Below are positions 1-9,209 of a stretch of 64,000 nucleotides of DNA, one piece after another. The stretch lies in assembly GCF_016905005.1 (NCBI RefSeq), contig NZ_JADIKC010000003.1:620001-684000 (forward strand), in the 5' to 3' direction. This DNA is from Dyella kyungheensis (GTDB lineage: Bacteria > Pseudomonadota > Gammaproteobacteria > Xanthomonadales > Rhodanobacteraceae). Each line of letters opens with the position of its first letter. The first letter of the stretch is position 1. The translations under genes and the position numbers were made by a program. Under the pieces are notes generated by a model that saw only the letters and a program-made list of their open reading frames with translations, was not told the origin of the DNA and did not search any database.

Positions 1-136
1 ACTCGGCCAGCTTGGAGGCGTCGTGGATTTCCGCCAGCAGCCGCGCACGCGCATTCACGCGCAGCGTGTTGCGCGTGGCCAGCGATGCGTTTTCAATCAG
101 CGTATAGCCGCCCATGTCGATACGTTCAGCCGGCAT
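1..136 (-). CDS. murB: UDP-N-acetylenolpyruvoylglucosamine reductase, N-terminal part (cut by window edge)
   Basis: Only the first ~45 codons lie in the window. The product would reduce UDP-GlcNAc-enolpyruvate to UDP-MurNAc in cytoplasmic peptidoglycan precursor synthesis. The visible segment reads [19 protein letters not shown], followed by an [12 protein letters not shown] stretch that resembles the start of MurB, where an N-T-(F/L)-x-V segment opens the FAD domain. The ATG at 136 has a GGAA-type ribosome site 8-10 bases upstream and overlaps the last codons of pyrD by 11 bases, which suggests translational coupling. The FAD-binding motifs lie outside the window, so the call rests on this short segment alone. 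Confidence 0.6.
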   Translation of the reverse strand, partial: MPAERIDMGGYTLIENASLATRNTLRVNARARLLAEIHDASKLAE

Positions 137-1163
137 GGACGGTTTCCTGCCGGCGGCGGATTTCGTTGACGCATTCGGCGATCAGCGCGGGCCCGCGGTA
201 GACCATGCCGGAGTAGAGCTGCACCAGCGACGCGCCGGCCTCGATCTTCTCCGCCGCATCGCTGCCGTCGAGAATGCCGCCCACGCCGATGATGCCGAGC
301 TGCTTGCCCACGCGTTGGTGCATGCCGCGCAGCACCGCCGTCGAGCGGGCGAACAACGGTTTGCCGGAAAGGCCGCCGGTTTCGTTGCCGTGCGGATCGC
401 TCGCCACGGCCGAGTGGTCGATGGTGGTGTTGGTGCAGATCACGCCGTCCACTTTGGCGGCCAGCAGCACGTCGGCGATGGCATCGAGTTCGGTCTCGCT
501 CAGGTCCGGCGCGATCTTCAGCAGCATCGGCTTGCGCGCGCCGCTCTGCGAGCCCAACCGTTCCTGTGCCTCGCGCAGGGTTTCGATGAAGCGGCGCAGC
601 GTGGCTTCTTCCTGCAGGTCGCGCAGGCCTTGCGTGTTGGGCGAGGAGATATTGACCGTGATGTAGCTGGCCAGCGCGTAGACGCGTTCCAGGCAGAACA
701 GGTAGTCGTCCACCGCCTTCTCGTTGGGCGTGTCCTTGTTCTTGCCGATATTGATGCCGAGCACGCCGCGATAGCTGGACTGGCGCACGTTGCGCACCAG
801 CGCGTCGACGCCATCGTTGTTGAAGCCCAGGCGGTTGATCACCGCCTCGTGCTTGGGCAGGCGAAACATGCGCGGCTTGTCGTTGCCGGGCTGCGGGCGC
901 GGCGTGGTGGTGCCCACTTCCACGAAACCGAAGCCCAGCGCGCCGAGCGCATCCAGATGATCGGCGTTCTTGTCCAGGCCGGCCGCGAGACCCACCGGAT
1001 TGGGAAAGCGGATGCCGAACGCGCTGGTGGGCAGCTCTTCCGGCGGCTTGGCCACGAGATGCAGGAAGTTGCTGCGGTGGGCCACGTCGAGGCCGTAAAG
1101 CGTCGCGCGGTGCGCCGTTTCCGCATCGAGCGCGAACAACAGAGGGCGAATGAGGTCGTACAT
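126..1163 (-). CDS. pyrD: Dihydroorotate dehydrogenase (quinone), class 2
   Basis: Oxidises dihydroorotate to orotate in pyrimidine synthesis and passes electrons through FMN to membrane quinones. At 345 aa it has the usual class 2 length, including the N-terminal ~40-residue membrane-associating segment ([19 protein letters not shown]). Visible family motifs are [21 protein letters not shown] (about 96-116), [11 protein letters not shown] with the class 2 catalytic serine (171-181), KIAPDLSE, the substrate-site ICTNTT, and the FMN phosphate segments GVGGI and [13 protein letters not shown] near the C-terminus. It starts 2 bases after the methyltransferase stop and overlaps murB, so it sits inside a minus-strand operon. 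Confidence 0.97.
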   Translation of the reverse strand: MYDLIRPLLFALDAETAHRATLYGLDVAHRSNFLHLVAKPPEELPTSAFGIRFPNPVGLAAGLDKNADHLDALGALGFGFVEVGTTTPRPQPGNDKPRMFRLPKHEAVINRLGFNNDGVDALVRNVRQSSYRGVLGINIGKNKDTPNEKAVDDYLFCLERVYALASYITVNISSPNTQGLRDLQEEATLRRFIETLREAQERLGSQSGARKPMLLKIAPDLSETELDAIADVLLAAKVDGVICTNTTIDHSAVASDPHGNETGGLSGKPLFARSTAVLRGMHQRVGKQLGIIGVGGILDGSDAAEKIEAGASLVQLYSGMVYRGPALIAECVNEIRRRQETVHAG

Positions 1164-1165
1164 AG

Positions 1166-1933
1166 TCAGGACAATTGGCCCACGTAGATAACAGTGTCGT
1201 AGTCGAAGCCGATGCGTCCACCGACCGCGCAGCGATCGAACAGCTCGCGCAGGGCCTGCATCATCGGTGCATGGTTGGGGTGGCCTTCGCGCGGAGCATA
1301 CGACGATGAAAGCAGTCGTCCGCTGAGGCTTTCGTAATCGAGGCGTTGGCCGTGGTCGAAGCGACCCATGCCGAGATAGCCCTCGCCGAACCAGGCGCGC
1401 AGGGTGGGCTCGTCGCCATAGCGTTCGGCGACGCTGGTGTAATCGGTGCCGTACTGCTTCAGCAGCGCTTCGTAGCCTTCCAGGAACGGCGTGCCGACCA
1501 GCCGGCGCGAATTCCAGATGATCGCCGCCAGTCCGCCGGGGCGCAGGATGCGCTGGAATTCCGCACGCGTCGCCTCCTGGTCGAACCAGTGAAAGGCCTG
1601 GGCGACCACGATCAGATCGACGCTGGCATCGTCGAGTCCCGTGGCGGTGGCTCGTCCATCGACGGCCTTGAAACGCTCATCGTCGCCCAGCCAGCTCTCA
1701 GCCGCCGCGCGCATCGGTGCATTGGGTTCCACCGCGATCACGTGGTAGCCACCATCCAGGAACAGCTTGCTGGAAATGCCGGTGCCGGCGCCGATATCGG
1801 CCACCAGCCAGTGCGGCGTGACGCCGAACTCGCTTTGCAGCCACTGCAGCATGGCCTGCGGATAGTCGGGTCGAAAACGGACGTAGTCGGCCACGCGGTC
1901 GCTGAAACGTTCGGTGGACTTCAAGTCGGTCAT
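1166..1933 (-). CDS. Class I SAM-dependent methyltransferase (UbiE/Methyltransf_11-like)
   Basis: A 255-aa cytoplasmic protein with a Rossmann-type methyltransferase domain. The SAM-binding motif I reads [12 protein letters not shown] (about 44-55), followed by an acidic loop ending motif II (VIAVEPN) and a [13 protein letters not shown] segment typical of the family. The open frame continues 74 codons upstream, but that part is shadow of the neighbouring SDR gene. The ATG at 1933 has a GGGGTAA ribosome site inside the SDR 3' end, only 4 bases away. The substrate cannot be told from sequence; trans-aconitate or small-molecule methylation are possible. Confidence 0.85.
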   Translation of the reverse strand: MTDLKSTERFSDRVADYVRFRPDYPQAMLQWLQSEFGVTPHWLVADIGAGTGISSKLFLDGGYHVIAVEPNAPMRAAAESWLGDDERFKAVDGRATATGLDDASVDLIVVAQAFHWFDQEATRAEFQRILRPGGLAAIIWNSRRLVGTPFLEGYEALLKQYGTDYTSVAERYGDEPTLRAWFGEGYLGMGRFDHGQRLDYESLSGRLLSSSYAPREGHPNHAPMMQALRELFDRCAVGGRIGFDYDTVIYVGQLS

Positions 1934-1937
1934 GACA

Positions 1938-2720
1938 TTACCCCGTGAGCAATTGGCCGCCATCGACGCACAGCGTCTGGCCGGTGATCCAACTGGCGAA
2001 CGGCGAGGCGAGGAAGAGCGCGGTGTGGGCGATTTCTTCGGGCTTGCCGAAACGGCCAAAGGGAATCTTCGCCAGCGTGCGTTGATAAAGCTCGGGCGCT
2101 TCGCTCTTGCGGCGATCCCACAATCCATGGGGAAATTCGATCGAGCCGGGCGCAATGGCGTTGACGCGGATGCGATGCTCGGCGAGCTGCAGTGCCTGCG
2201 AGGTCGTGTATTGGTTCAGCGCCGCCTTCACCGCCGCATAAGCCGGCCCCCGCACGCCCGGATGAAACGCGGCGATCGACGAGGTGTGCAGGATCGACCC
2301 GTGCGACGACTTCCTGAGATGGGGCAGGGCATGACGCGAGGCGCGCACGGCCGCCATCAGGTCGACGTTGAAGCCGGCCAGCCAGCCGTCGTCGTCATCG
2401 CTGAAACCGTAGCCGCTGGCGTTGTTCACCAGCACGTCGATGCCACCGAGCGCATCGGCGGCATCGTGGATGTAACTGTCGATGGAAGCCGCGTCGGCGA
2501 GGTCGCAGCTCTGGGTGTGCGCGGTCACGCCATGAGCGGCGATCTCGTGGCGAACTTCATCGAGCGCCGCTTGGCCACGGGCACATAGCGATACGGCCGC
2601 GCCCGCTTCGGCAAACGCCAGCGCGATGCTGCGACCGATGCCCTTGCTGCCCCCCGCCACGACGACGCGGTAATCGCGAAAATCGAAGGGAGGCTTGAGG
2701 GCGTCTGTCGCGTTCGTCAT
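1938..2720 (-). CDS. Short-chain dehydrogenase/reductase
   Basis: Classical SDR of 260 aa, an NAD(P)-dependent oxidoreductase of unknown substrate. The nucleotide-binding glycine motif is AGGSKGIG (22-29), the NNASG motif lies at 99-103, and the catalytic Ser (147/148), Tyr161 and Lys165 (YAAVK) are in place. The C-terminal FLASPFASWITGQTLCVDGG is the usual SDR ending. The ATG at 2720 forms an ATGA overlap with the upstream DUF4190 gene, which decides the start over an in-frame GTG four codons earlier. Confidence 0.9.
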   Translation of the reverse strand: MTNATDALKPPFDFRDYRVVVAGGSKGIGRSIALAFAEAGAAVSLCARGQAALDEVRHEIAAHGVTAHTQSCDLADAASIDSYIHDAADALGGIDVLVNNASGYGFSDDDDGWLAGFNVDLMAAVRASRHALPHLRKSSHGSILHTSSIAAFHPGVRGPAYAAVKAALNQYTTSQALQLAEHRIRVNAIAPGSIEFPHGLWDRRKSEAPELYQRTLAKIPFGRFGKPEEIAHTALFLASPFASWITGQTLCVDGGQLLTG

Positions 2721-3028
2721 GACGCGTGCCACGGCAAGAAATGCAGGAAGAGCCCGACGCCGAGGGCCGTCAGTACGAAGGCAGCCAGCACGGCCAGTAC
2801 AAGGAAAGCAAACTGTAGATACCCCAGTACCATCCCGATTACAGCCATTGAATCGCCTTCCACCGAATTCAACGGCGCACTACGGATTTCCTTGCGCGCC
2901 AGGTGTCCGCAGACGATAGCGAGGACGGCGCCCACGAGCGGCAAGACGGTCCACGAGGCGATGCCGAAGACTAGGCTGATCACGGCGAGAGTATTGGTCG
3001 TGCGACTGGCGGCGGGCTGGTAGCTCAT
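2717..3028 (-). CDS. DUF4190-like small inner-membrane protein
   Basis: 103 aa with two hydrophobic helices (about 13-40 and 65-95) separated by a short cytoplasmic loop (HLARKEIRSAP). The layout, S/T-rich head then LAVISLVFGI and VLAIVCGHLARKEI, is characteristic of DUF4190 proteins, whose function is unknown. The longer frame to 3250 is shadow of the next gene; the ATG at 3028 has an AGGAAG site 9 bases upstream. It overlaps the SDR start by ATGA. Confidence 0.75.
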   Translation of the reverse strand: MSYQPAASRTTNTLAVISLVFGIASWTVLPLVGAVLAIVCGHLARKEIRSAPLNSVEGDSMAVIGMVLGYLQFAFLVLAVLAAFVLTALGVGLFLHFLPWHAS

Positions 3029-3083
3029 GTCGTGCACTTCCTGCGAGTGGTAGAGGTTGCCTGCGAGCAATGGCCGATCAGGG

Positions 3084-3437
3084 TCAGTGGATATAGATCT
3101 TGTTCGGCCCCATGAACGGCATTTCCAGCGCGACGATGACCAGCCAAAGCGCCAACAGCGCATATTGCCCATAGGCCATGATTCTTGCGGCCTTGGTGAG
3201 GCCTTCGCCACGCAACATGCCATCCGAGCGGCGAATTCTCCGCTCGGCAATCCATGCGCAGATCGAGCCGATCACGGAGCCGCTGAGCGGCATGGCAATC
3301 ATGTTGTAGATGTTGAAACTGGCCGAGGCCAAACCCATCACGGGCAGCACCGTCCAGGCAAAAACCGCGAACATCAAGCTGAAAATCGCCAGCGAACTAA
3401 ACGTCGGTACAACCTGTGCGGGTCGTGCGTCTTCCAT
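3084..3437 (-). CDS. Small multi-helix membrane protein, DUF4190-related
   Basis: 117 aa with three predicted hydrophobic segments (about 13-38, 43-62 and 88-108). A basic loop, AERRIRRSDGMLRGEGLTKAARI, corresponds in position to the DUF4190 loop of the next gene, so the two may be diverged duplicates (inference). The ribosome site AGGAG precedes the ATG at 3437. The protein ends 55 bases before the DUF4190 gene on the same strand. Function unknown. Confidence 0.7.
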   Translation of the reverse strand: MEDARPAQVVPTFSSLAIFSLMFAVFAWTVLPVMGLASASFNIYNMIAMPLSGSVIGSICAWIAERRIRRSDGMLRGEGLTKAARIMAYGQYALLALWLVIVALEMPFMGPNKIYIH

Positions 3438-3530
3438 CGTTGCAACTCCTGTTGTCGATGACCGTGCGCCTGCAGGTACTTCCTTCGTCGTGCATCCCGG
3501 CGTTCACCGGGATGCACGGTTGCCACATCC

Positions 3531-5066
3531 TTACAGATCGAACTTGATGCCCTGCGCCAGCGGCAGCGAGTTGGAGTAGTTGATGGTGTTGGTCTGGCGG
3601 CGCATGTAGACCTTCCATGCATCCGAACCGGACTCGCGACCGCCGCCCGTTTCCTTCTCGCCACCGAACGCGCCGCCGATTTCCGCACCGGACGTACCGA
3701 TGTTGACGTTGGCGATGCCGCAGTCGGAACCGGCCGCCGACAGGTACTGCTCAGCCGACTTCAGGTTCTGCGTGAAGATGGCCGAGGACAGGCCCTGCGG
3801 CACGGCGTTCTGCAGCTCGATGGCTTCATCCAGCGTCTTGAACGGCATCACGTAGAGGATCGGCGCGAAGGTTTCCGTCTGCACCACGTCGTCGCTGTTC
3901 TTCACGCCGCTGACGATGGTCGGCAGCACGAAGTTGCCCTTGCGGTCGGTGAGCGCAGCGCCACCGGCGAGCACCTTGCCGCCCGTGGCCTTGGCCTTTT
4001 CGACCGCGGCGAGATAGGCCTTGACGGCCTCCGGGCTGTTGAGCGGACCCATCAGCGTGGTAGCGAGCGTGGGATCGCCGATCTTGCCTTCCACCTGCTT
4101 GTAGGCCGCGACCAGCTTGTCGGTGACGTCGCCGATGATCGACTCGTGCACGAACAGGCGGCGCGTGGTGGTGCAGCGCTGGCCGGCCGTGCCGACGGCG
4201 CCGAACACGATGGCCGGAATCGCCAGCTTAAGATCGGCCGTCTCGTCCACGATGATGGCGTTGTTGCCGCCCAGTTCGAGCAGCGAACGACCCATGCGCT
4301 TGGCCACGCGCTCGCCCACCTGGCGACCCACCTTGGTGGAACCGGTGAAGCTGATCAGCGGGATGCGGTGATCGTCGACGAAGGCCTGCGAAAGCTCGGT
4401 GCCCGCATCGTTGAACAGGAAGAAGATGTCCGGGAAGCCGGCTTCCTTCAACGCCTCGTTGCAGATCTTCACGGTCGCGATGGCCGAGAGCGGGGTCTTC
4501 GGCGAGGGCTTCCAGATGCAGATGTCGCCGCAGATGGCCGCGAGGAATGCGTTCCACGCCCACACCGCGACCGGGAAGTTGAATGCGCTGATGATGCCGA
4601 CCAGGCCCAGCGGCTGGTACTGCTCGTACATGCGATGGCCCGGACGCTCCGAGTGCATGGTGTAGCCGTAGAGCATGCGGCTCTGGCCCACCGCGAAGTC
4701 GGCGATGTCGATCATCTCCTGCACTTCGCCATCGCCCTCGGGCTTGATCTTGCCCATTTCGAACGCGACCAGCGAACCGAGCGCATCCTTGTGCTTGCGC
4801 AGCGCTTCGCCGCACAGGCGAACGGCTTCACCGCGACGCGGCGCTGGCGTGGTACGCCACACCTTGAAGACTTCCTGCGCGCGCTTGACGATGAGGTCGT
4901 AATCCGCCGCGCTGGATGCGTGAACCGCGCCAATCACCTCGCCCGTGGCGGGATTGACCGGATTCAGCGTGCCGGCGTCGGTCGTCTTCGACCACTCGCC
5001 CTGGCCCAGGTAGGTGCCCGAGTGCGACTGGCCGAGACCGAGGGCGGTGAGGATTTCGTGGGACAT
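3531..5066 (-). CDS. Aldehyde dehydrogenase, ALDH7/antiquitin type (probable piperideine-6-carboxylate dehydrogenase)
   Basis: A 511-aa NAD-dependent aldehyde dehydrogenase. Key residues are Asn163 in ISAFNFP, catalytic Glu264 in LELGGNN and the nucleophile Cys298 in GQRCTT. The GQRCTTTRR and [10 protein letters not shown] wording and the FAPILYV segment are typical of ALDH7, whose bacterial members (AmaB, PCD) oxidise alpha-aminoadipate semialdehyde/piperideine-6-carboxylate in lysine catabolism. That substrate is inferred from family only. The gene is preceded by a non-coding 114 bases up to the tRNA and starts at an ATG with GGAGTC-like purines upstream. Confidence 0.92.
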   Translation of the reverse strand: MSHEILTALGLGQSHSGTYLGQGEWSKTTDAGTLNPVNPATGEVIGAVHASSAADYDLIVKRAQEVFKVWRTTPAPRRGEAVRLCGEALRKHKDALGSLVAFEMGKIKPEGDGEVQEMIDIADFAVGQSRMLYGYTMHSERPGHRMYEQYQPLGLVGIISAFNFPVAVWAWNAFLAAICGDICIWKPSPKTPLSAIATVKICNEALKEAGFPDIFFLFNDAGTELSQAFVDDHRIPLISFTGSTKVGRQVGERVAKRMGRSLLELGGNNAIIVDETADLKLAIPAIVFGAVGTAGQRCTTTRRLFVHESIIGDVTDKLVAAYKQVEGKIGDPTLATTLMGPLNSPEAVKAYLAAVEKAKATGGKVLAGGAALTDRKGNFVLPTIVSGVKNSDDVVQTETFAPILYVMPFKTLDEAIELQNAVPQGLSSAIFTQNLKSAEQYLSAAGSDCGIANVNIGTSGAEIGGAFGGEKETGGGRESGSDAWKVYMRRQTNTINYSNSLPLAQGIKFDL

Positions 5067-5180
5067 GCTTGACTCCAGACCGTGGCGCGGGAAAGGCGCC
5101 GGGAAGAAAACGCCTATTCTAGCAGGGGGCCGTTAACGGGTTCGCGCCGCCCCCCGTTCCATGCCAAAATCCGGCCCGCT

Positions 5181-5257
5181 GCCCCCGTAGCTCAGTTGGA
5201 TAGAGCGTCCCCCTCCTAAGGGGAAGGTCGTACGTTCGAATCGTATCGGGGGCACCA
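5181..5257 (+). tRNA. tRNA-Arg (anticodon CCU)
   Basis: A 77-base tRNA with a GCCCCCG/CGGGGGC acceptor stem, D-loop AGTTGGATA, anticodon stem TCCCC/GGGGA around the loop CTCCTAA (anticodon CCT), T-loop TTCGAAT and encoded 3' ACCA. It reads the rare arginine codon AGG. Confidence 0.97.
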
Positions 5258-5270
5258 TTGCGCAGATGCA

Positions 5271-5300
5271 CAAAAGCCGGCAGCGATGCCGGCTTTTGCG
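5271..5300 (+). terminator. Rho-independent terminator after tRNA-Arg
   Basis: The inverted repeat AAAAGCCGGC / GCCGGCTTTT with a short loop ends in a T-run, 14 bases after the tRNA 3' end. Confidence 0.8.
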
Positions 5301-5340
5301 TTGGTTGGGGATGAGACGGCAGGGCCCGCTGTGTTTTTTT

Positions 5341-5940
5341 TGTGGGAGGCCATCTTATGGGCGACCGCGGCGCTGGGGTGCGATCGCTCCGTTCGGCCGT
5401 CGCGCACAAGTGCGCTCCCACAGGTAGAGCAAGGGCGTGCTGTTGTGGGAGGCCATTTATGGGCGACGGCGGCGCTGGGGTGTGATCGCTCCGTTCGGCC
5501 GTCGCGCACAGGGTGCGCTCCCACAGGTAGAGCATGGGGTGTGCTGTTGTGGGAGGCCATTTATGGGCGACCGCGACGCAGGGGTGCGATCGCTCCGTTC
5601 GGCCGTCGCGCACAAGTGCGCTCCCACAGGTAGAGCAGGGGTGTGCTGTTGTGGGAGGCCATTTATGGGCGACCGCGACGCAGGGTGCGATCGCTCCGTT
5701 CGGCCGTCGCGCACAAGTGCGCTCCCACAGGCAGAGCAGGGGTGTGCTGTTGTGGGAGGCCATTTATGGGCGACCGCAGCGCTGCGGTGCGATCGCTCCG
5801 TTCGGCCGTCGCGCACAAGTGCGCTCCCACAGGTAGAGCAAGGGTGTGCTGTTGTGGGAGGCCATTTATGGGCGACCGCAGCGCTGCGGTGTGATCGCTC
5901 CGTTTGGCTGTCGCGCACAAGTGCGCTCCCACAGGTAGAG
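5341..5940. repeat. Tandem array of six ~102-bp palindromic repeats
   Basis: Unit starts at 5341, 5444, 5548, 5650, 5751 and 5853 (spacing 101-104). Each unit opens with TGTGGGAGGCCAT and closes with GTCGCGCACAAGTGCGCTCCCACA, separated by a CGATCGCTCCGTTCGGCC core; the two ends are imperfect inverted copies. Single units with the same ends occur at 25783-25863 and 47938-48017. Open frames run through the array in several phases, but they are by-products of the repeat. The array fills the 690-base gap between the tRNA and the next gene. Confidence 0.9.
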
Positions 5941-5953
5941 CGCTCAAGACACT

Positions 5954-6298
5954 TCAATCGCTCGATTCGCCCACGTCACCGCCGTGGCCCGCTCTGAAAA
6001 CTTGGCGGAGGCGCGTGCACAGCTGGCGGATGTCTTCCATCGACTGGATGGTGCCGGTCTCGTTGCCGAGCAACGCAACGTCGGCACCGGAAAGCTTGCG
6101 CAGTTCGGCCTGGGACAATGCCAGCAGACCGTGCGCCGATTGCAGCAGATCCTTCAGCAGTTCGTCCTGGTGAGGTTGCCGGTGGCTTCGCGAGAGCTCT
6201 TCGAGCCCTTGCTCCAGGTCCTCCACCCAGGCCAGCACTATGCGTTCTGTCGAAAAAGCCATTACCACACTCATGCAGCAGCCCAAGTCGGTACGCAT
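5954..6298 (-). CDS. Hypothetical protein, helical
   Basis: 114 aa (or 102 from the internal Met13, sequence MAFSTERIVLAWVEDLEQGL). Mostly charged and leucine-rich, predicted all-helical, no signal peptide or membrane segment and no motif that I recognise. An AAGGAG stretch lies only one base before the ATG at 6298, so the true start is uncertain. It begins just after the repeat array; codon use looks native. Confidence 0.45.
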   Translation of the reverse strand: MRTDLGCCMSVVMAFSTERIVLAWVEDLEQGLEELSRSHRQPHQDELLKDLLQSAHGLLALSQAELRKLSGADVALLGNETGTIQSMEDIRQLCTRLRQVFRAGHGGDVGESSD

Positions 6299-6358
6299 GC
6301 TCCTTATGCGGATGGAACTACCTGATGTCGCTCCTCGTCAGCGCCATGACGCTGTAGG

Positions 6359-6574
6359 TCAGCTTTTGGCGAAAATGCCCCGATCGAGCACCTCGGCCTG
6401 GACGTGTCCGGCCACCGCATCGTGGTCCACCGCTTCGCCGCTGAGTTCCTCCTGGGACGATACAGTGCCATAGATATGGGCGCGCCAGGCAACCCGTCCT
6501 GGCAACTGGTCAACTTCACAAAGTACTTGAAGTTCGTGCTCTGTCTCGTCCACGACGCAGAAATTCATGTTCAT
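6359..6574 (-). CDS. Small hypothetical protein
   Basis: 71 aa, acidic, with alternating strand-like segments (ELQVLCEVDQLPGRVAWRAHIYG). Overall character resembles the small protein at 9481-9702, which may belong to the same loose family (inference from pattern only). A purine-rich AGGGG lies about 10 bases before the ATG at 6574. No known domain seen. Confidence 0.45.
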   Translation of the reverse strand: MNMNFCVVDETEHELQVLCEVDQLPGRVAWRAHIYGTVSSQEELSGEAVDHDAVAGHVQAEVLDRGIFAKS

Positions 6575-6767
6575 GCATGAGCGCCCCTGACGCTCGCCAA
6601 ATGGTCATACGCTGGGTGATCGGGAATGCCGCCAGCAGGGCCTCATCGAGTGATTCTTCTTCTTCGGGGCGTCAGGCTTCAGGGGCTAAGACAATCAAGG
6701 AACGTGCCATCAGCAAGGCGCCTGGTGCCGGCGCCGTTGCGGCTGCGCTTACCGCCAGGCGCGCATA

Positions 6768-7409
6768 TCAGGCGAGGATGCCGTGCTCGCGGGCGTAAGC
6801 GTATACGTCCAGATCGTTCTTCAGGCCCAGCTTGTTCATCGCATCCATTTTCTGGCGGCTGATGGTCTTGACGCTGCGATTGAGCTGGCCCGCGATCTCG
6901 GTGACGGTGAAGCCCGAGGCGAACAGCCGCAGCACTTCCGTCTCGCGCTTGGAGAGGGCGGGTTGATCCTCGGCGTGGCCACCGGTGCCGCTCTCATCCA
7001 TCAGGTGCGTGATGCCGGAGCTAAGGAACACGCGCCCATGCGACACCGCCTGCACGGCGAGCGTCAGTTCGGACAGCGCATCCGTCTTGCTCATCAAGCC
7101 ACGCGCTCCGGTTTGCAGGATGGCCTTGAGCACGCCACCGTTGTTGACCATGGTGAGCACCACCACAGGAAGCTCCGGCCGGCGGCGGCGGACCATGCCA
7201 AGCATCTGCAGACCGTCGGCCATCTGGCCTCCCGGCATGCTGAAGTCGGTAATCAACAGCTCGCACGGATGCTTGTCGACGGCGTCGAGCAACTCGGCGG
7301 GCGAGCCCACTTCGGCAACGACCTTGGCCTGGGTGTTGTTTTCCAGCAGGGCGCGCACGCCGCTGCGGAAAATAGGGTGGTCGTCAGCGAGGATGATACG
7401 AAGGGTCAC
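6768..7409 (-). CDS. LuxR/FixJ-type response regulator, RcsB-like
   Basis: 213 aa from the GTG at 7409. The receiver domain has acidic residues 9-10 and phospho-acceptor Asp55 (LLITDFSMPG), a VLTM switch segment, and Lys around 104. The C-terminal LuxR helix-turn-helix (LSKRETEVLRLFASGFTVTEIAGQLNRSVKTIS, split here by description) shows the SVKTIS recognition helix. The wording FSMPGG and SVKTISRQK is close to RcsB/BvgA-type regulators. No histidine kinase is adjacent, so it is an orphan. The frame continues to a TTG at 7466; the GTG has a GGGGACGGG stretch upstream and begins directly at the receiver domain. Confidence 0.88.
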   Translation of the reverse strand: MTLRIILADDHPIFRSGVRALLENNTQAKVVAEVGSPAELLDAVDKHPCELLITDFSMPGGQMADGLQMLGMVRRRRPELPVVVLTMVNNGGVLKAILQTGARGLMSKTDALSELTLAVQAVSHGRVFLSSGITHLMDESGTGGHAEDQPALSKRETEVLRLFASGFTVTEIAGQLNRSVKTISRQKMDAMNKLGLKNDLDVYAYAREHGILA

Positions 7410-8184
7410 TGTGCCCGTCCCCAATATCGTGTCTGTGTAACCGACCAAGGTTAGCTGCTCGACCAAGCATGCCTTGTAGGTTTGGCCCTACGTGGTGCTT
7501 GTAGTCTTCAGAGAGCGCTCATGAAACCTGCTGCGACTGCTATCCGGTCGATGCCACTCCGTGCGCGAAGGTAATTTCTGCTTGCCGCGTGCGCGCCTGT
7601 GCTTGGGTGAGCTGCAACAGCGCAGCCATTCTAAGTCGGCTCGCGGTCCTTTCATTGCGAAAATTTACTGAGTCCGCGCGCGTGTCGGTTCAGGCCAGGG
7701 CACGCGGGATTACATCTTTGCGGGCTCTCATTTCTTTGGATGGACAGTGGCTTGCAGTATTCGCGGCGCGCCGATGTCGCGTTCGATCGCCAGCTGACTA
7801 CGGTCGCTGCCAGAGGAACCGTGCCGGACAGGGCGTGACGGGGATGGCTCCGCCTGTCAGCGGCGCGCCGCATCGGCATGACGGCGGCTTTCCGTGCTGT
7901 CTTGCAGCATCGTGAGGGCACACGAATGGCGGTCTGCTTTCACGAATTCGCCCTAGCTGTCCTAATCGCTGCGATAAGCCGCCAGCCGAATTGCCGGGAG
8001 GGTCGCTGACGCAGCGCAAAAACGACGTAAATTCATACGCTTGGCTACATGACCTTTGCCACGCTCACTGCATGTCAGCTATTCGTAAGCTATTTCCTGC
8101 AGAGGGTTCAGCGTTCCATGTAGCCGGTCGGCTTCCCCACCGACGGTTTCCCCCCACATGGCGCAGAGCGAAAGGGAGTTCTTC
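7410..8184. other. Long intergenic stretch without a supported gene
   Basis: This 775-base gap between the response regulator and the next plus-strand gene holds only short open frames (for example 7589-7915 plus and 7652-7921 minus). Their products are rich in Arg, Ser, Cys and Pro and have neither ribosome sites nor recognisable motifs. Base composition is less GC-rich near 7640-7760. The promoter of the response regulator should lie at the left end. Confidence 0.5.
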
Positions 8185-8490
8185 ATGGCGGTACTCGTTG
8201 GCATTTACCTGGTGCAGGGCGACGCGTTCGAAGTCGTGCGCGACGGCAAGACCTGCTGGACGGGAACATGGACGCTGTTCCGTTCCCCGTTGATGAACCG
8301 CGCCGATTGGGAACCCCTGACCGATGCCGAAGTACCGGCGCTGTTCGCCTCGTCCTCCCTGGCAATACAGGCGGGCGAAGATGCCGGCGTGATCTTCGCT
8401 CGCGACTTGCAGGGCGACGATGGCCTGGAGCCCATGATCTGGGCTGCCGTGCCGATGGCATGGCGCATACCGCTCAAGCGCGCTGGCTGA
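8185..8490 (+). CDS. Hypothetical protein
   Basis: 101 aa starting MAVLVGIYLVQGDAFEVV, with a W-rich middle (TCWTGTWTLF) suggesting a small beta domain. The ATG at 8185 has a strong AAGGGAG site 6 bases upstream, which favours it over the in-frame ATG at 8158. No signal peptide, membrane helix or known motif. Function unknown. Confidence 0.55.
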   Translation: MAVLVGIYLVQGDAFEVVRDGKTCWTGTWTLFRSPLMNRADWEPLTDAEVPALFASSSLAIQAGEDAGVIFARDLQGDDGLEPMIWAAVPMAWRIPLKRAG

Positions 8491-8636
8491 GCGGACCTGG
8501 CGCGCGGCCCGGCTTTCGCAAGCGGTGACCGCCACCGCGTCCCTAGCTGCCATGTTGGTGTCGCCACCGTCGTCCGCCGCGCCATAATGCAAGTGCACGG
8601 CCATCGGCCGAACCTGAGGAAGGCGACGAGCCAGCC

Positions 8637-9155
8637 ATGGCGCGTACCCTGCTAGCGCTGTTGGTGCCCGAGGCCGAAGCCGTGGTCGGCAGCTTCCGCG
8701 ATCAATACGACCCCTCGGCGCGTCGCGGGCTGGGCGCGCATATCACGCTCATCTATCCCTTCATCGATAGCGACTTGATAACGCCAGGCATGATGGCGCG
8801 CTTGCGCGACGTGGCGGCCGATATTCCCGCGCCGATGTTCCGCCTCGCCCACGTCGGCACGTTTCCTTCCGTCGTGTGGCTGGCGCCCGAACCGGCCAAG
8901 CCGATCATCCAGATCGCCTCGGCGCTCGAACGCGCGTTTCCCGATCACCCCAAGGGCGGGGGCGCGTTTCCCGATTTTGTGCCGCATCTGTCAGTGGCGC
9001 GCCAGGTGCAACACGAGAAGGCTGCCCTCATCAACGAACTGGAAGCACGACTGGCCGACCACGGTCCGGTCTACGGCTGGTGCGAATCGATGTCGTTACT
9101 GGTGAGCGACAATCGCCGCTGGCATGAGCAAGGGCAGTTCCCCTTCCTGCAATGA
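8637..9155 (+). CDS. 2'-5' RNA ligase/cyclic phosphodiesterase family protein (LigT-like, 2H fold)
   Basis: 172 aa with the two signature HxT/S motifs of the 2H phosphoesterase fold: HITL at His35 and HLSV at His117. These two histidines act on 2',3'- or 2',5'-phosphodiester substrates in the family; the natural substrate here is unknown. Length matches 2'-5' RNA ligase family members. GAGGAA lies about 14 bases before the ATG. Confidence 0.85.
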   Translation: MARTLLALLVPEAEAVVGSFRDQYDPSARRGLGAHITLIYPFIDSDLITPGMMARLRDVAADIPAPMFRLAHVGTFPSVVWLAPEPAKPIIQIASALERAFPDHPKGGGAFPDFVPHLSVARQVQHEKAALINELEARLADHGPVYGWCESMSLLVSDNRRWHEQGQFPFLQ

Positions 9156-9209
9156 TCGCGGCCGACCCTCCGAAGATCACGCATTCGGAAAGCACGCATG
9201 CGCGGTGGT

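Noticed and set aside
1166-2155. 329-aa version of the methyltransferase
   Set aside because: The first 74 codons lie inside the SDR gene and are Arg/Ser/Pro-rich; the ATG at 1933 has a good ribosome site.
5341-5940. Possible CRISPR array
   Set aside because: Units are ~102 bp and palindromic as a whole, with no unique spacers of constant length and no cas genes.
5119-5997. Several ORFs across the repeat array with repeating protein text
   Set aside because: They translate the tandem DNA repeat in every phase; no ribosome sites and no independent coding signal.
7589-7921. ORFs of 108 (plus) and 89 (minus) codons in the 7.4-8.2 kb gap
   Set aside because: Mutually antisense, Arg/Ser/Cys-rich, no ribosome sites or recognisable domain.
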